Assembly: GCA_050288165.1 (NCBI GenBank)
Contig: JBNKDG010000007.1
Span: 146,975 to 210,974 of the forward strand
Direction of reading: 5' to 3'
From: JAPHTQ01 sp050288165
Lineage (GTDB): Bacteria; Pseudomonadota; Gammaproteobacteria; Thiohalomonadales; Thiohalomonadaceae
Length of the DNA stretch: 64,000 nt
This document shows, piece after piece, positions 18,001-33,000 of this stretch. Under the pieces are notes generated by a model. It was not told the DNA's origin. It ran no database searches and saw nothing but the letters and a program-made list of their open reading frames with translations. Position 1 is the stretch's first letter. Every line of letters begins with the position of its first letter. Made by a program: the position numbers and the translations under genes.

Positions 18001-21000
18001 TCTGATTTAACCGTAAAACGTATTCAATATGATCTGCTTATTACTATTTCTGACACCGGTGAGCAATTAAGAATTAGTAATTTCTTTTATGAAAAGAACC
18101 AGATAGAGCAACTTCTATTCACCGACGGGACAACATGGGCGCCAGCAGACCTTGAAGTGATGACGTTTGTTGCGACAGAAAGCGATGATTACCTGTATGC
18201 CGGCGCAGGTGATGATGTACTCACAGGTATGGGAGGGAATGATTCGCTGTTCGCGAATGATGGTAATGACGTACTGGATGGTGGTGCGGGATACGACTCG
18301 CTATATGGTGGAGCTGGTGATGATACCTACCTCTTCGGCAGAGGTTACGGCTACGATGTTATCTATGAATATGACACGTCTTCGAGCAGTATGGATGTGA
18401 TCCGTTTTGCGGCAGATGTTTCGCCGGGTGATGTTCTAGTACAGCGTAATAAAAATGGCGACCTATATCTTACGATCACTGATACTAATGACCGATTGAC
18501 TGTGTCCAGATTTTTCTCCGGTTCTCCCTATCAGATAGAGCGAGTAGTTTTTACTGACGGTACCTCATGGACACCGACCGAACTCGAAGCGCTTGCGCTG
18601 ACCCCAACTGATGGTAGTGACTATCTGCTAGGTGGTGCGGGAGATGATGTGATTAGCGGGTTGGGAGGTGCGGATGAGATAATCGGTAATGCTGGCAATG
18701 ATACGCTGGATGGAGGTGCTGGATACGATTATTTGCGAGGTGGTATTGGAGATGACACTTATATCTTCGGGCGTGGTTATGGGCATGACACCATACTCGA
18801 TGATGATGTGACGGTAGCTAATCTGGATACAATTCAGTTTGCTGACGATGTATCTCCTGCCGAAATATCATTAAGACGATCGGGTAACAGCCTTTATATC
18901 ACAATTATCGGCACTGATGATCAAATCTACATACCTAATTATTTTTCAGGTGAGCGCTACCAAATTGAGCGCCTCCTGTTTTCTGATTCAACTGTGTGGG
19001 GCGCAGCAGATATTATTGCATTTGTATCGACTCCGACCGATGGTAATGACAATTTAATTGGTGATGAGGATGCCAATGTCATTAGCGGCATGGACGGTGA
19101 TGATTCAGTATCTGGCAATGGCGGAGATGACACCCTAAACGGTAATGCGGGGAATGATTATTTGAACGGAGGCTCCGGCAATGACACGCTGGACGGCGGT
19201 TCTGGTAATGACTCATTGCATGGTGGTTTGGGTGATGATGTGTATCTGTTTGAGCGCGGTTCCGGTAAAGACATTATATATGAATATGATGCAACCACTG
19301 GGAACATTGATACGATTCAGTTTTCAGCAGATATCCTGCCTGAAGATGTATCTGTGCGACGCGATAATCATAGTTTGTATTTCACTATTTCAGAAACGGG
19401 AGATCAACTGACCGTTTATAGATACTATCAGGGGGGACAGTATAAGGTTGAACGCGTTGCATTTGATAATGGTGTTGTGTGGACTCAGGCTGATATTGAT
19501 GCCATCGCGCTTATGCCGACTGAAGGTGATGATTACCTGATGGGTACGGCAGGTAATGATGTTATTAACGGCTTGGGTGGCAATGACATATTGAACGGTT
19601 CTTCCGGTGATGATGTTCTTGATGGTGGTGCGGGTAATGATTCGTTACAGGGTGGTGATGGAAATGATATTTATCGCTTCGGAAGGGGGGGTGGTGCTGA
19701 CATTATTTCCGATATAAGTTCTGGAGCAGGATATATTGATAGTATTGAATTTGCTAGTGATGTACTGCCTTCTGACGTCCTGGTAAGACATAGCGGCAAT
19801 TCACTTGTTCTTACGATTATTGATACTGGTGATAGCCTTACTATCAATAATTTCTTTAGTGGCGCCTTGTGGAAGATTGAGGCTGTTTCATTCAGTGATG
19901 GCACTACATGGGGGGCAGCAGATTTAGAGTTGCTGGCTCTCGAGCCGACTGATGGTGATGATTATCTGGTAGGTGATGCTAATGATAATATTATCAACGG
20001 TTCTGATGGTAATGACATAATTCTCGGTGATTCAGGTAATGATACTATCAGTGGCGGTGCAGGTTATGATCGTCTTAGTGGCGGTAACGGCAATGATGTT
20101 TATTTGTTCGGCAGAGGTTCCGGGAAAGATTATATCAGTGAAAGAAATTATACCTTCGAGAGTTTTGATACCATAAAAATTTCTTCTGGTGTAATGCCGG
20201 ATGAAATTGTGATTATTCGCAGTGGTAATGATCTGCGTTTGAGTATTGTTGGTACAGATGATGAACTTACCGTCAGCAATTTCTTCTATGGTGAGCAATA
20301 CCAGATCGAGGAAATTGTATTTGATGACAGTACAGTGTGGGCTGTCGCTGATATTGTATCGATGGTTATGTTGCCGACTGATGCTGATGACTATCTGATC
20401 GGCGATATAAACCATAATGTGATAAGCGGTTTAGGTGGTAATGATACCCTGATCGGCGGTGATGGTAACGATACTCTTGGCGGCGGAGAAGGTGATGACC
20501 GTTTATATGGTGATTCTGGAAACGATACCCTGAATGGTGGTGCCGGGAATGATGTTCTGCGTGGTGATATCGGTGATGATACCTATATTTTCGGTCGTGG
20601 TTATGGCTCTGATATAATATATGAAAATAATTACAAGCCAGGTAACGTAGATACTATTCGCATTGAGTCAGATGTACTGCCGGCTGATGTATCGGTTCGC
20701 CGAGTGAATGACGATCTGCATTTGATTATTACTGATACTGGCGATCAACTGACCGTTTCCAACTTCTTCGCTGACGCGCAATATCAGGTTGAACAGGTCA
20801 TCTTTGCGGGTAGTGCTGATGTCTGGACACCCGTAGAGCTTGAGGCGTTGGCGAATATTCCAACCGATGGCAATGATTACCTAGTAGGTAATTCTGGTGA
20901 CAACGTCATTACTGGTCTGGGTGGTAATGACACACTGATAGGTAATGAAGGCAATGACACCCTTGATGGTGGTTCAGGGTCCGATTTTCTGCAGGGCGGT

Positions 21001-24000
21001 GTTGGTAACGATATCCTTGATGGCGGTGCAGGGGATGATTCACTCCAGGGTGGCACGGGCAATGATGTGTACAAGTTCGGTCGTGGTTCCGGGGTTGACG
21101 ACATCTATGATCATGATACCACAGCTGGAAATATCGATACGATCGAGTTTGCTGCGGATGTCGCACCAAGTGATGTGTCAGTGCGTCGCAGCGGCAATAA
21201 CCTGTATCTCACAATCACCGATACTGGTGACCGACTGACTATTTCCAGCTTCTTCGCGGGTGAGCAATATCAGGTCGAGCAAGTCATCTTTGCGGGTAGT
21301 ACGGATATATGGACGCCCGTTGAGCTCGAAGCGTTGGCGAATATTCCAACCGAGGGTAATGATTACCTGGCGGGTAATGCTGGCGACAACGTCATTAATG
21401 GCCTGGGCGGCAAAGACACGCTGATAGGCAACGAGGGCAATGACACTCTGGATGGCGGTGCAGGGAATGATTACCTGCAAGGCGGTACTGGCAATGATGT
21501 ATACAAGTTTGGTCGCGGTTACGGGGTTGACAATATCTATGATTACGATACCGCAGCAGGCAATCTCGATACGATCGAGTTTGCGGCGGATGTTGCACCA
21601 ACTGATGTGTCAGTACGCCGCAGCGGCAATAACCTGTATCTCACGATTACCGATACCAGTGACTATCTGATCATTTCCAATTTCTTCTTGGGTGCGCAAT
21701 ATCAGGTTGAACAGGTCATCTTTGCGGGTAGTGCTGATGTCTGGACGTCCGCAGAACTTGAAGCGCTGGCGAATATCCCAACCGAGGGAAATGATTATCT
21801 GGTTGGTGACACTGGCGACAACGTCATTAATGGCCTGGGTGGCAATGACACGCTGATAGGCAACGAGGGTAACGACATTCTGGACGGTGGTGCAGGGTAC
21901 GATTCCCTGCAGGGTGGGATGGGTGACGATATCCTTGATGGCGGTGCGGGAAGTGATTCCCTGCAAGGCGGTACGGGTAATGATGTCTATAAGTTCGGTC
22001 GTGGTTCCGGGGCTGACGCTATCTATGATTACGATACCACAGCAGGCAATCTCGATACGATCGAGTTTGCGGCGGATGTTGCACCAACTGATGTGTCAGT
22101 CCGTCGCAGCGGCAATAACCTGTATCTCACGATCACCGATACGGGTGACCAACTGACCATTTCCAGCTTCTTCGCGGGTGCGCAATATCAGGTTGAACAG
22201 GTCATCTTTGCGGGTAGTACGGATATCTGGACGCCCGTTGAGCTTGCAGCGTTGGCTAATATTCCAACCGAGGGTGATGATTACCTGTTAGGTAATGCTG
22301 GTGACAACGCCATCAATGGTCTGGGTGGTAATGACACACTAATAGGCAACGAGGGCAACGACACCCTGGATGGCGGTGCCGGAAATGATTCGCTGCAGGG
22401 TGGTATAGGTAACGATATCCTTGATGGCGGTGCGGGAAGTGATTACCTGCTAGGCGGCACGGGCAATGATGTGTACAAGTTTGGTCGTGGTTATGGCTCT
22501 GATGTTATTTACGAATACGATGCTACTGCAGGCAATCTTGATACGATCGAGTTTGCTGCGGATGTCGCACCGAGTGATGTGCTAGTACGCCGTATCGGCA
22601 ATAATCTGTATCTCACGATCACCGATACGGGTGACCAACTGACCATTTCCAGCTTCTTCGCGGGTGCAAAATATCAGGTTGAACAGGTCATCTTTGCGGG
22701 TAGTACGGATATCTGGACGCCCGTTGAGCTCGAAGCGTTGGCGAATATTCCAACCGAGGATGATGATTACCTGGTCGGTGATGCTGGCGACAACATCATC
22801 AATGGTCTGGGTGGTAATGACACGCTGATAGGCAATGAGGGTAACGATACTCTGGATGGTGGTGCCGGAAATGATTCCCTGCAGGGTGGTGCGGGCAACG
22901 ATGTGTACAAGTTTGGTCGTGGTGATGGGTCTGACACTATCTTTGATAGTGATGCCACGATCGGCAACCTTGATACGATCGAATTTACCGCGGATATTGC
23001 GCCAACTGATGTGTCAGTACGTCGCAGCAACAATAACCTGTATCTCACGATCACCGATACAGGTGACCGTCTGATCATTTCCAATTTCTTCTCGGATGCG
23101 CAATATCAGGTTGAACAGGTCATCTTTGCGGGTAGCACAGATGTCTGGACGCCCGTAGATCTCGAAGCGTTGGCGAATATTCCAACCGAGGGCGATGATT
23201 ACCTGGCAGGTGATGCTGGCGACAACATCATCAATGGCCTGGATGGCAACGACACGCTGATAGGTAATGAAGGGAATGACACCCTGGATGGCGGTGCGGG
23301 GAATGATTCGCTGCAGGGTGGGATGGGTGACGATACCCTTGATGGTGGTGCCGGGAATGATTCGTTGCAGGGAGGTGCTGGAGGTGATGTTTACCTGTTT
23401 GGCAGAGGCTCGGGTAATGACACTATCTTAGAATCAGATACCACGGCAGGTAACTTCGATGTAATCCGTTTTGCAGCGGACATTATGCCGGGTGATGTTG
23501 CCGTGCGCCGCAACGATGATAGTTTGTACCTCACGATCACAGATACTGGTGAACGATTAACTGTCTCCAATTTCTTCTCTGGTAGTCAATATCAGGTAGA
23601 GCAAATAGAGTTTGCTTACGATGGCGCTGTTCTGACTGCAGCGCAGATCGAAGCCTTGGTAATAACGCCAACTGAAGGAGATGACTATCTTGTCGGCGAT
23701 GCAGGTGACAATGTAATCAACGGCCTGGGCGGTAATGATACGCTGGTTGGTAATGCTGGCAATGATATCCTAAACGGTGGTGCGGGAAACGATTTGCTGC
23801 AAGGTGGTATAGGTAACGACGTCATGAATGGTGGTGCCGGGAACGATTCATTGCAAGGTTGGGGCGGCAATGATGTCTATCTGTTCGGGCGAGGCTATGG
23901 ACAGGACACTATATATGATCCTGATCTGACGACAGGAAATGTCGATGTAATCCAATTTGCAGCAGATGTTTTACCGAGTGATGTAACGGTGCACCGTTAC

Positions 24001-27000
24001 TTAAGCAACCTGATTCTCACGATTACAGGTACCGGTGATCAGTTGACTATTGCCAACTTTTTTTCTGGTGTGGAATATCAGATCGAGAAAATCACCTTTG
24101 CCGGAACTACCGATATCTGGACACCCACTGAACTTGAAGCATTTGCGAATATTCCAACTGAGGGGAATGATTACCTGGTCGGTGATGCTGACGACAACAT
24201 CATCAATGGTCTGGGTGGGAATGACACGCTTGTAGGAAATGCAGGCAATGACACTCTGGATGGCGGCGCGGGTAATGACCGATTTGAAGGCGGAATCGGT
24301 AACGATGTCTATAAATTTGGTCGTGGCTCCGGGATTGACAGTATCTACGATTACGATGCCTCTGCAGGTAATTCCGATACGATCGAATTTGCTGCGGATG
24401 TTGCGCCCACTGACGTGGTGGTGCGCCGCAGCGGCAATGACCTGTATCTCACGATCACCGACACAGGTGACCGCCTGACTATTTCAAACTTCTTCTCTGG
24501 TGAACAGTGTCAGATAGAGCAATTCAGTTTTAATGACGGTGCTGTGGTTTGGACGGCGGCAGAGCTTATTACACAGACATCTACGGCGACCGAGAGTGAC
24601 GATTACCTAGTCGGTGATGCTGGCGACAACGTCATTAATGGTTTGGGTGGCGATGATACGCTGGTAGGAGATAAAGGCAACGATACCCTTGATGGTGGTG
24701 CGGGGAATGACTCTTTGTATGGTGGCACTGGTAGTGACATATACATGTTTGGCCGTGGTTCTGGGTCTGACATTGTTTATGAAAATGATATCACGGCCGG
24801 CAATCTTGATACGATCGAATTTGCTGCGGATGTTGCGCCAACTGATGTGTCAGTACATCGCAGGGGCAATAGCTTGTATTTCACGATCACCGATACTGGT
24901 GACCGCCTGACTATTTCCAACTTCTTCTCCCAAGAACAGTATCAGATAGAGCAATTCAGCTTTAATGGCGGTGCTGTTGTCTGGACAGCGGCAGAGCTTA
25001 TAGCGCAGATATCTACGGCGACCGAGGGTGACGATTACCTGGTGGGTGATGCTGGCGACAACATCATCAATGGTCTGGGCGGGAATGACACGCTTGTAGG
25101 AAATGCAGGCAATGACACTCTGGATGGTGGCGCGGGCAATGATCGGCTGGAAGGCGGAGTCGGTAACGACGTTTACAAATTCGGTCGTGGTGCCGGGTCT
25201 GACACTGTTTATGAGAATGATATCGCAGCAGGCAATCGCGACACGATCGAGTTTGCTGCGGATGTGATGCCAAGCGATGTCGTGGTGCGCCGCAGTGGTG
25301 ACACTGGGAGTCTGTATCTCACGATTGCTGATACTGGCGAGCAACTAACTGTTTCCAACTTTTTCCGTGATGAACGATATCAAATTGAGCAAGTCACCTT
25401 TGCTGGTAGAACGGATGTCTGGACAGTAGCGGAACTTATTGCACGGAGTTCCATTGCAACTGAAATTAATGATTGTCTGCTAGGTGATGCGGGTGACAAT
25501 GTCATCAACGGCCTGGGTGGCAACGACAGACTTTTGGGTAATGGGGGCAATGACACCCTTGATGGCGGTGCGGGAGATGATTCCCTGGAGGGTAATGCTG
25601 GTGATGACCACCTTGATGGTGGCGTAGGGAATGATCTCCTGCAAGGAGGAGTTGGCAACGATACCCTTGATGGCGGTGCAGGAACAGATTACCTGTATGG
25701 CGGTATTGGCAATGATGTATATAAGTTTGGAGTTGGCTCCGGGAATGACACTATTTACGAAGACGATGCCACAGCGGGCAATCTTGACACGATAGAGTTT
25801 TCTGCAGGCGTCATGCCTGAAGGCGTGTCAGTGCGCCGCAGTGGCGACAATCTTTACCTAAGTATTATTGGAACTAATGATCTGCTGACTGTTTCCAATT
25901 TCTTCTCAGGTGAACAATATCAGGTAGAGCAGGTCACCTTTGCGGACAGTACAGTTGTCTGGACCGCTGCGGAGCTTGTCGCGCAACTTTCCACTGCTAC
26001 CGAAGGTGATGATTACCTGGTCGGTGATGCTGGCGACAACATCATCAATGGTCTGGGTGGCAATGACACACTGATAGGTAGTGAGGGTGATGACATTCTG
26101 GATGGGGGTGTGGGTAATGACCGGCTGGAAGGTGGAGTCGGTAACGACGTCTACAAATTTGGGCGTGATTACGGATATGACGCTATCTTTGAAAATGACA
26201 TCACTGCTGGCAATCGCGATACGATCGAGTTTGCCGCAGGTGTCTCACCTGCTGACGTGTCAGTGCGTCGCAGTGGTGACAATCTTAATCTAAGGATTAT
26301 TGGCACTTATGACCAGCTGACTATTTCAAACTTCTTCGCCGGTGAGCAATACCAGGTCGAGCAAATCACTTTTACAGACAGTACAGAAGTCTGGACTGCG
26401 GCGGATCTTATCGCACAAACGTCAGTTGCGACCGAGGGTGATGACTATCTGGTTGGTGATGCTGGCGATAACGTCATCAATGGCATGGGTGGCAATGACA
26501 CACTGGTAGGTAATGAGGGTAATGATACTCTGGATGGTGGTGCAGGTGATGACCGTATGGAAGGTGGTGTCGGTAACGACGTATACCGATTTGGTCGTGG
26601 TGCCGGGTATGACACTATCTTTGACAGTGATACCACGATCGGTAACTTTGATACGATAGAGTTTTCCGCTGGTGTCGCGCCTGCAGATGTGTCAGTACGG
26701 CGCAATGGCAACGATCTATATCTTACGATTACCGAAACCGGTGAACGCCTGACTATTTCAGGATTCTTTTCGGGTGAACGGTACCAGGTTGAGCAAATCA
26801 CCTTTGTAGATAGTACAGAAGTCTGGACGGCAGCTGAGCTTGTCGCGCAACTCTCTACTGCAACCGAGGGTGATGACTATCTGGTGGGCGATGCTTCAGA
26901 CAACGTTATGAATGGTCTGGGTGGCAACGACACATTGATAGGCAACGAGGGAAATGACACCCTGGATGGTGGTGCGGGTAATGACAGGCTGGAAGGTGGA

Positions 27001-30000
27001 GTCGGTAACGATATCTACGTATTCGGTCATGGCGCCGGGTCTGACATTATCATTGATAATGATCCCACGGTGGGTAACCTTGATACGATCAAATTTGCAG
27101 CGGGTGTCACGCCTGCTGATATATCTGTAAGTCGCGTTGGCAGCAATCTGTATCTGAAGATTGTATCTACTGGTGAACAGCTGAACATTTTAAGCTTCTT
27201 CTCTGGTGAGCAATACCAGGTCGAGCAAATCACCTTTGCAGACAGCACAGAAATCTGGACGGCAGCGGAGCTTATCGCGCAGCTCTCTACTGCAACCGAA
27301 GGTGATGACTATCTGGTCGGTGATGCTGGCGATAACGTCATCAATGGCCTAGGTGGGAATGACACGCTTATTGGTAATGCAGGCAATGACACCCTGGATG
27401 GAGGAGCAGGGAATGATTTCTTACAGGGTGGTGCCGGTGATGATGTCTATGTATTCGGTCATGGTTCCGGGTCTGACACCATCTTTGATAGTGATGCAAC
27501 GATCGGCAACCTTGATAAGATCGAATTTGCAGCAGGTGTTGCGCCAACTGATGTGTCAGTAGGTCGTAGTGGTAACGATCTTTATCTCACGATTGCCGAA
27601 ACCGGTGACCGCCTGACTATTTCCAGTTTCTTCTCGGGCGAACGATACCAGGTAGAGCAAGTCACCTTTGCAGATAGCACAGAAGTCTGGACAGCGGCGG
27701 AGCTTATCGCACAAACGTCAGTTGCGACCGAGGGTGATGACTATCTCGTAGGTGATACTAGCGACAACGTCATGAATGGTCTAGGTGGAAATGACATACT
27801 GATTGGCAATGACGGCAATGACACCCTGGACGGTAATTCAGGTAATGATCGATTGTATGGCGATGCTGGGAACGACACCATAGGTGGTGGTGTAGGTGAC
27901 GACGTCCTGCATGGCAATGATGGTAATGATATTTTGTTTGGTGGGGCAGGTAATGACCAGTTGTATGGCGATGCTGGCGCTGACACTCTGGATGGGGGTG
28001 AAGGAAATGATTACTTGCAAGGTGGTGCCGGTGATGATGTCTATCTATTTGGTCGTGGTTCTGGATCGGACAGTATCTACGAAAGTGACGCTACTGCCGG
28101 AAATATTGATACGATAAAAGTATTGTCTGGCGTCAATCCTGATGAAGTTGTTCTCAAAAAATTTGGAAATAATCTTGAGTTATATATTGATGGGGCTGGC
28201 GACAAGCTAAGCATATCGAATTGGTTTTTAGATGATAAATATAAGGTTGAAAAGATCGAGTTTTCTGATGGAACTGTTTGGGATGCTGAACATCTGAACA
28301 CCCTATTCCCTGTGGATCCGGAAGCAAGTAATCACTTTGTTGGTAATGATTATGCTAATGATTATCTCTACGGCAGCAATGCTAATGACGAACTTCGTGG
28401 TCTCGCCTATAACGATAATCTGTATGGGTATGCGGGTGACGACTTCCTGAGTGGTGGTAGAGGTTATGACAACCTGTATGGTGGTGCAGGTAGTGATACC
28501 TATCTCTTCGGTCGTGGGTTTAATTACGACACTATTTATGAAAATGATGCAACTGCTGGAACAATTGATGTCATTCGTATAACGTCTGATGTTTCTCCGG
28601 CTGACGTGGTGCTCACGCGCTCTGGTACTTCGCTTCAAATTCAGATTATTGGTACAGGCGACAGGCTGCAGGTTGCTAACTGGTTCAGTGGTAACCAGTA
28701 TCAGGTCGAGAGACTCGAATTCTCTGATGGTACGGTCTGGTCGGCTGAACAGATCACTTCCCAGATTTCCACTCCGACAGACGGTGATAACTACATTGAA
28801 GGCACCGTCGGTGATGATGTAATCGACGCACTTGCCGGCGACGATTATGTGTCGGGTGCGGAGGGTAACGATGTACTCATTGGCGGTGCGGGAAATGATA
28901 GCCTGGATGGCGGTGCCGATAATGACTACCTGGATGGTGGGGATGGCTATGACAGTTTGTATGGCGGCGATGGGAAGGACCTTCTGCTTGGTGGCGCCTC
29001 TGATGATTACCTGATTGCCGGTAATGGAGGTGATGTCCTGGTCGGTGGCGCAGGTAGTGACTATTTGTCAGGTGACGCTGGCAGTGATGTTTATTTGATA
29101 AATGCCGGTGACAGCGGTCTTGCTGCTGATGATATGTATGATTATATCAGCGATTTTGATTCCATGACTGAAGATGGTGCACCGTCTCTGGATACCGATA
29201 CGGTTTCACTTGGAGGTGGGATCAACTTTGACGATGTCTATGCATACATGAATGTTGATGGATGGAGTAACGGCTCGGATTCATGGAGTGAATCGTGGCT
29301 CACACTCTATATCCAGTCGACTGCTGAAGCTATTGATATAGACTGGCAATACATTGAGGAAACGAACGGCGTTGTAACCTATTCAGATGATTACAGAATA
29401 GAGAGAATTCAGTTCCTGAGCGATGCAGGGGCAAGAATTTTCGATCTTAAAGCAATTATTGAATCACGATTTGATGAGTTTGCGGCGGCATCCATGGATG
29501 CACCTATCGCGCTCATTGATAGTGTTGCGGTTTCTCAATTCGAACTAACAGGAACAGTTGAGATTGCTGGTGGTGACACAGCAATGCAATATGCTCTGAC
29601 TGGTCAATTGCCTGCTGAACCCCTGCCTTTATATAACGAAATTGCTGGTACTGATCAGGACGATACCCTGATTGGTACGGGTTACGACGACTGGCTACAG
29701 GGTCTTGCAGGAAACGATACGCTAATTGGTCTGGCGGGCGATGATCTGCTGGATGGCGGTGACGGTAATGACACTCTCACTGGTGGTGCCGGGATTGATA
29801 TATTCCAGGGTGGAGCTGGTGATGATATGTTTATCGTCGAAGGAGACGATCCATATTATGACACTTTCCTTGGTGGTGATGGGTTTGATTCAATCCAGGG
29901 TGGTGCGGGTGATGATGTCATAAGGGTGAACTCCTTTGACTGGACAAGTGGTATTGAACTAATCGATGGCGGTGCGGGTGAGAATACGATTTCTGGAACT

Positions 30001-33000
30001 GGAGGTGATGACATTATTGACCTTTCCAGTGATCCTGAAGCTGGTTCTGCTATTGAAGTTACAAATGTTTCTCGCATCCTGGGTGACGGTGGTGACGACA
30101 GCATTATTGGTACCGCTAATCGGGATGTCATATATGGTGGTGATGGTTATGACTCACTGTTTGGCGGAGATGGTGATGATTTTATTTCGGGTGGCAGTTT
30201 ATTAAATGATCAATCAGTCACGACTGAAGTGATCGACACGGTTTATGGCGGAAATGGTAACGACATTGTCATGGGGTCTGATTCAGGGGTAAATGACAAT
30301 GTTTACGGAGGAGCCGGTGATGACATTCTTATTACAACAAAAGGGAGTGGTGACGACCTTGCTGGCGGAGTAGGTAGTGATGTTTATTTAGTAAACCATG
30401 GCTTTACAGTGCCGAGTACCGATCGGTTGGGGATTCATGATGGGGATGATGCTCCCAACGTGGGTGCCGCGAAGGATTTGTCGGGTGTGGACACGATTTC
30501 ATTTGGTTCCGGAATCAGGCCTGACGATATCACTGCTTCTGTCGCGCACTATACATGGAGCAATAATGGTTACGTTCGGGAAACTATGGAAGTCTCCCTG
30601 GATCTTGGTCTTCCTGACGAGCTTGTAATTATTAAATGGTATCAATGTGTAACTCAAGATGGTGTGGTTACCTATGAAAGTGACGGTGCCATAGAACGCG
30701 TACAGTTTATTTCAGATTCCTGTATGCGCGTGTATGACTTCAAGAGGCTTATTGAGGCGCGGTGGGATGAGTTGATGCTGGCAGAAGGGGCTGTGCAGCT
30801 ATTTACGCCGGAGTTCATGAGCCAATTCGATATATCCGATACTGCCGAAATTGCTGGTGGGGATTATGCGGTGCAGTATGCCTTGGTAGGGCAGACCCCT
30901 GAAGAGGTTGATTATGACCAATCAATGGGAATTTCAGGGAGTGATGCGGACGATTCACTAAGTGGAACTGCATGTTCTAATTACATTACTGGTCTTGATG
31001 GTAATGATGTAATTGATGCGGGTGCTGGCAATGACATCATCGTCGGTGGTCGTGGCGATGATGTTTCTGCAGGCGGCTCTGGAAATGATCGCTACGTATT
31101 CCGCCCGGGTGATGGCCATGACATCATCGACGACAGTCAGGGCACAGATATCCTGTTTATTGCCGATGGGGTGGTAGCCAGCGATCTGGAGTGCAATCGC
31201 ATCGGCAATGATGCCGTGCTTACACTCATCACTACCGGTGACACAATTACCCTTAAAGACTGGTATCTCAACAGCGAAGGTGTCCAGCATATTGTCTTCA
31301 GTGATGGTAGTGCCCTGGATCAAGGGGTTCTGGAAGAACTGGCCAATCTACCTCCCACCGCCAACCCGGACAGCCTGACCGCGTTTGAAGACGGTGGTAT
31401 CGTGATTACTCCTGCCTCAGTATTGCTGGATAACGATACCGATCCTGATCCTAATGATGTGCTGACGGTGGAATCACTAAGTGGTTCAGCGATAGATGCT
31501 GCGCTTACTCTGGTTAATGGTGAAATTCACTACGATATCGGTAATCGCTTCCAGGAACTGAAAGCGGGTGCGGTGGTATACGATACCTTTGATTACACCA
31601 TCAGTGACGGTAATGGTGGGATTTCTACCAGCACTGTAACTGTCACCATCGTCGGTACCAACGATGGTCCTGTCGCCGATGTCGACTTTGGTGCTGCGGT
31701 GGAAGACGGTCCCACTGTTACCCTGACGGCCGCCGAGCTACTGGCCAACGACTACGACATCGATCAGGGTGATACCCTAAGCATCGCCTCCGTCTCGGCG
31801 CAATCAGCGGCGGGTGCTGCGGTCAGCCTTGTAAACGGCGATGTGCAATACACTATCGGCGATCTGTTCCAGGAACTGGCGGAAGGAGAGACTGCTACCG
31901 ATACCTTCGAGTACACCATCGTCGATTCTGCCGGAGCCACCAGCACGGCGACGGTCACCATGACCATCACCGGCACCAACGATGCCCCCATCGTCGTGGC
32001 TGACACTGCGGCGGTAACAGAAGATGTGACCCTGACGGCCACCGGCAATGTCCTTGCTAACGACCACGACATCGACCAGGGTGACATCCTCAGCGTCGCC
32101 AATGCCGGTATTTACGTCGGCCAATACGGCACACTGACCCTGAATACCGACGGCAGCTACAGCTACGCACTGGATAACAGCGCGATGGCCGTGCAGTCAT
32201 TGGCAGAAGGCCAACTCGTTAGTGAAAGCTTTGACTACATTGCAACGGATGGCATGGCAGAAACGGCATCCACATTAACCATCAGCATCACCGGCACCAA
32301 CGATGCCCCCATCGTCGTGGCTGACACTGCGGCGGTAACAGAAGATGTGACCCTGACGGCCACCGGCAACGTCCTTGCTAACGACCACGACATCGACCAG
32401 GGCGACATCCTCAGCGTCGCCAACGCCGGCACCTACGTCGGCCAATACGGCACACTGACCCTCAACACCGACGGCAGCTACAGCTATGCGCTGGATAATT
32501 CATCCATGACCGTGCAATCGCTAGCTGAAGGGCAGGTGGTCACCGAAAGCTTTGCCTATACCGCAACGGATGGCATGGCAGAAACGGCATCCACATTAAC
32601 CGTCAGCATCACCGGCACCAACGATGCGCCGATGGTCAATGTCCCGCTGTCCGATCAGGAAGCTTATGAAGAGGTCCCCTTCAGCTACCAGATCCCGGCG
32701 GATGCCTTCATCGACATCGATCAGGGCGACACCCTTAGCTACAGCGCCACCCTGGCTAATGGCGATCCGCTGCCTGAGTGGCTGACATTTGATCCGACAA
32801 CCCAGACCCTTAGCAGCAGCCTGCCGGATGGTGAGGCGGCAGGTATTTGGTCGATCCGTGTCACCGCCACCGATCCACACGGTGCCTCGGCCTACTCAGA
32901 CTTCAAACTGGACGTGGCTGATTTAATTCAGGGCACCTGTGAAGAAGACACCCTCATTGGCAGTGGCCTGCGCGACGTGATCTACGGCTTCGGCGACGAA

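Noticed and set aside
18181..28353. Regular long repeats considered as a possible CRISPR or satellite array
   Set aside because: The 432-bp units keep one open frame and encode GGxGxDxxx calcium-binding nonapeptides plus a conserved cap, so they are protein repeats.
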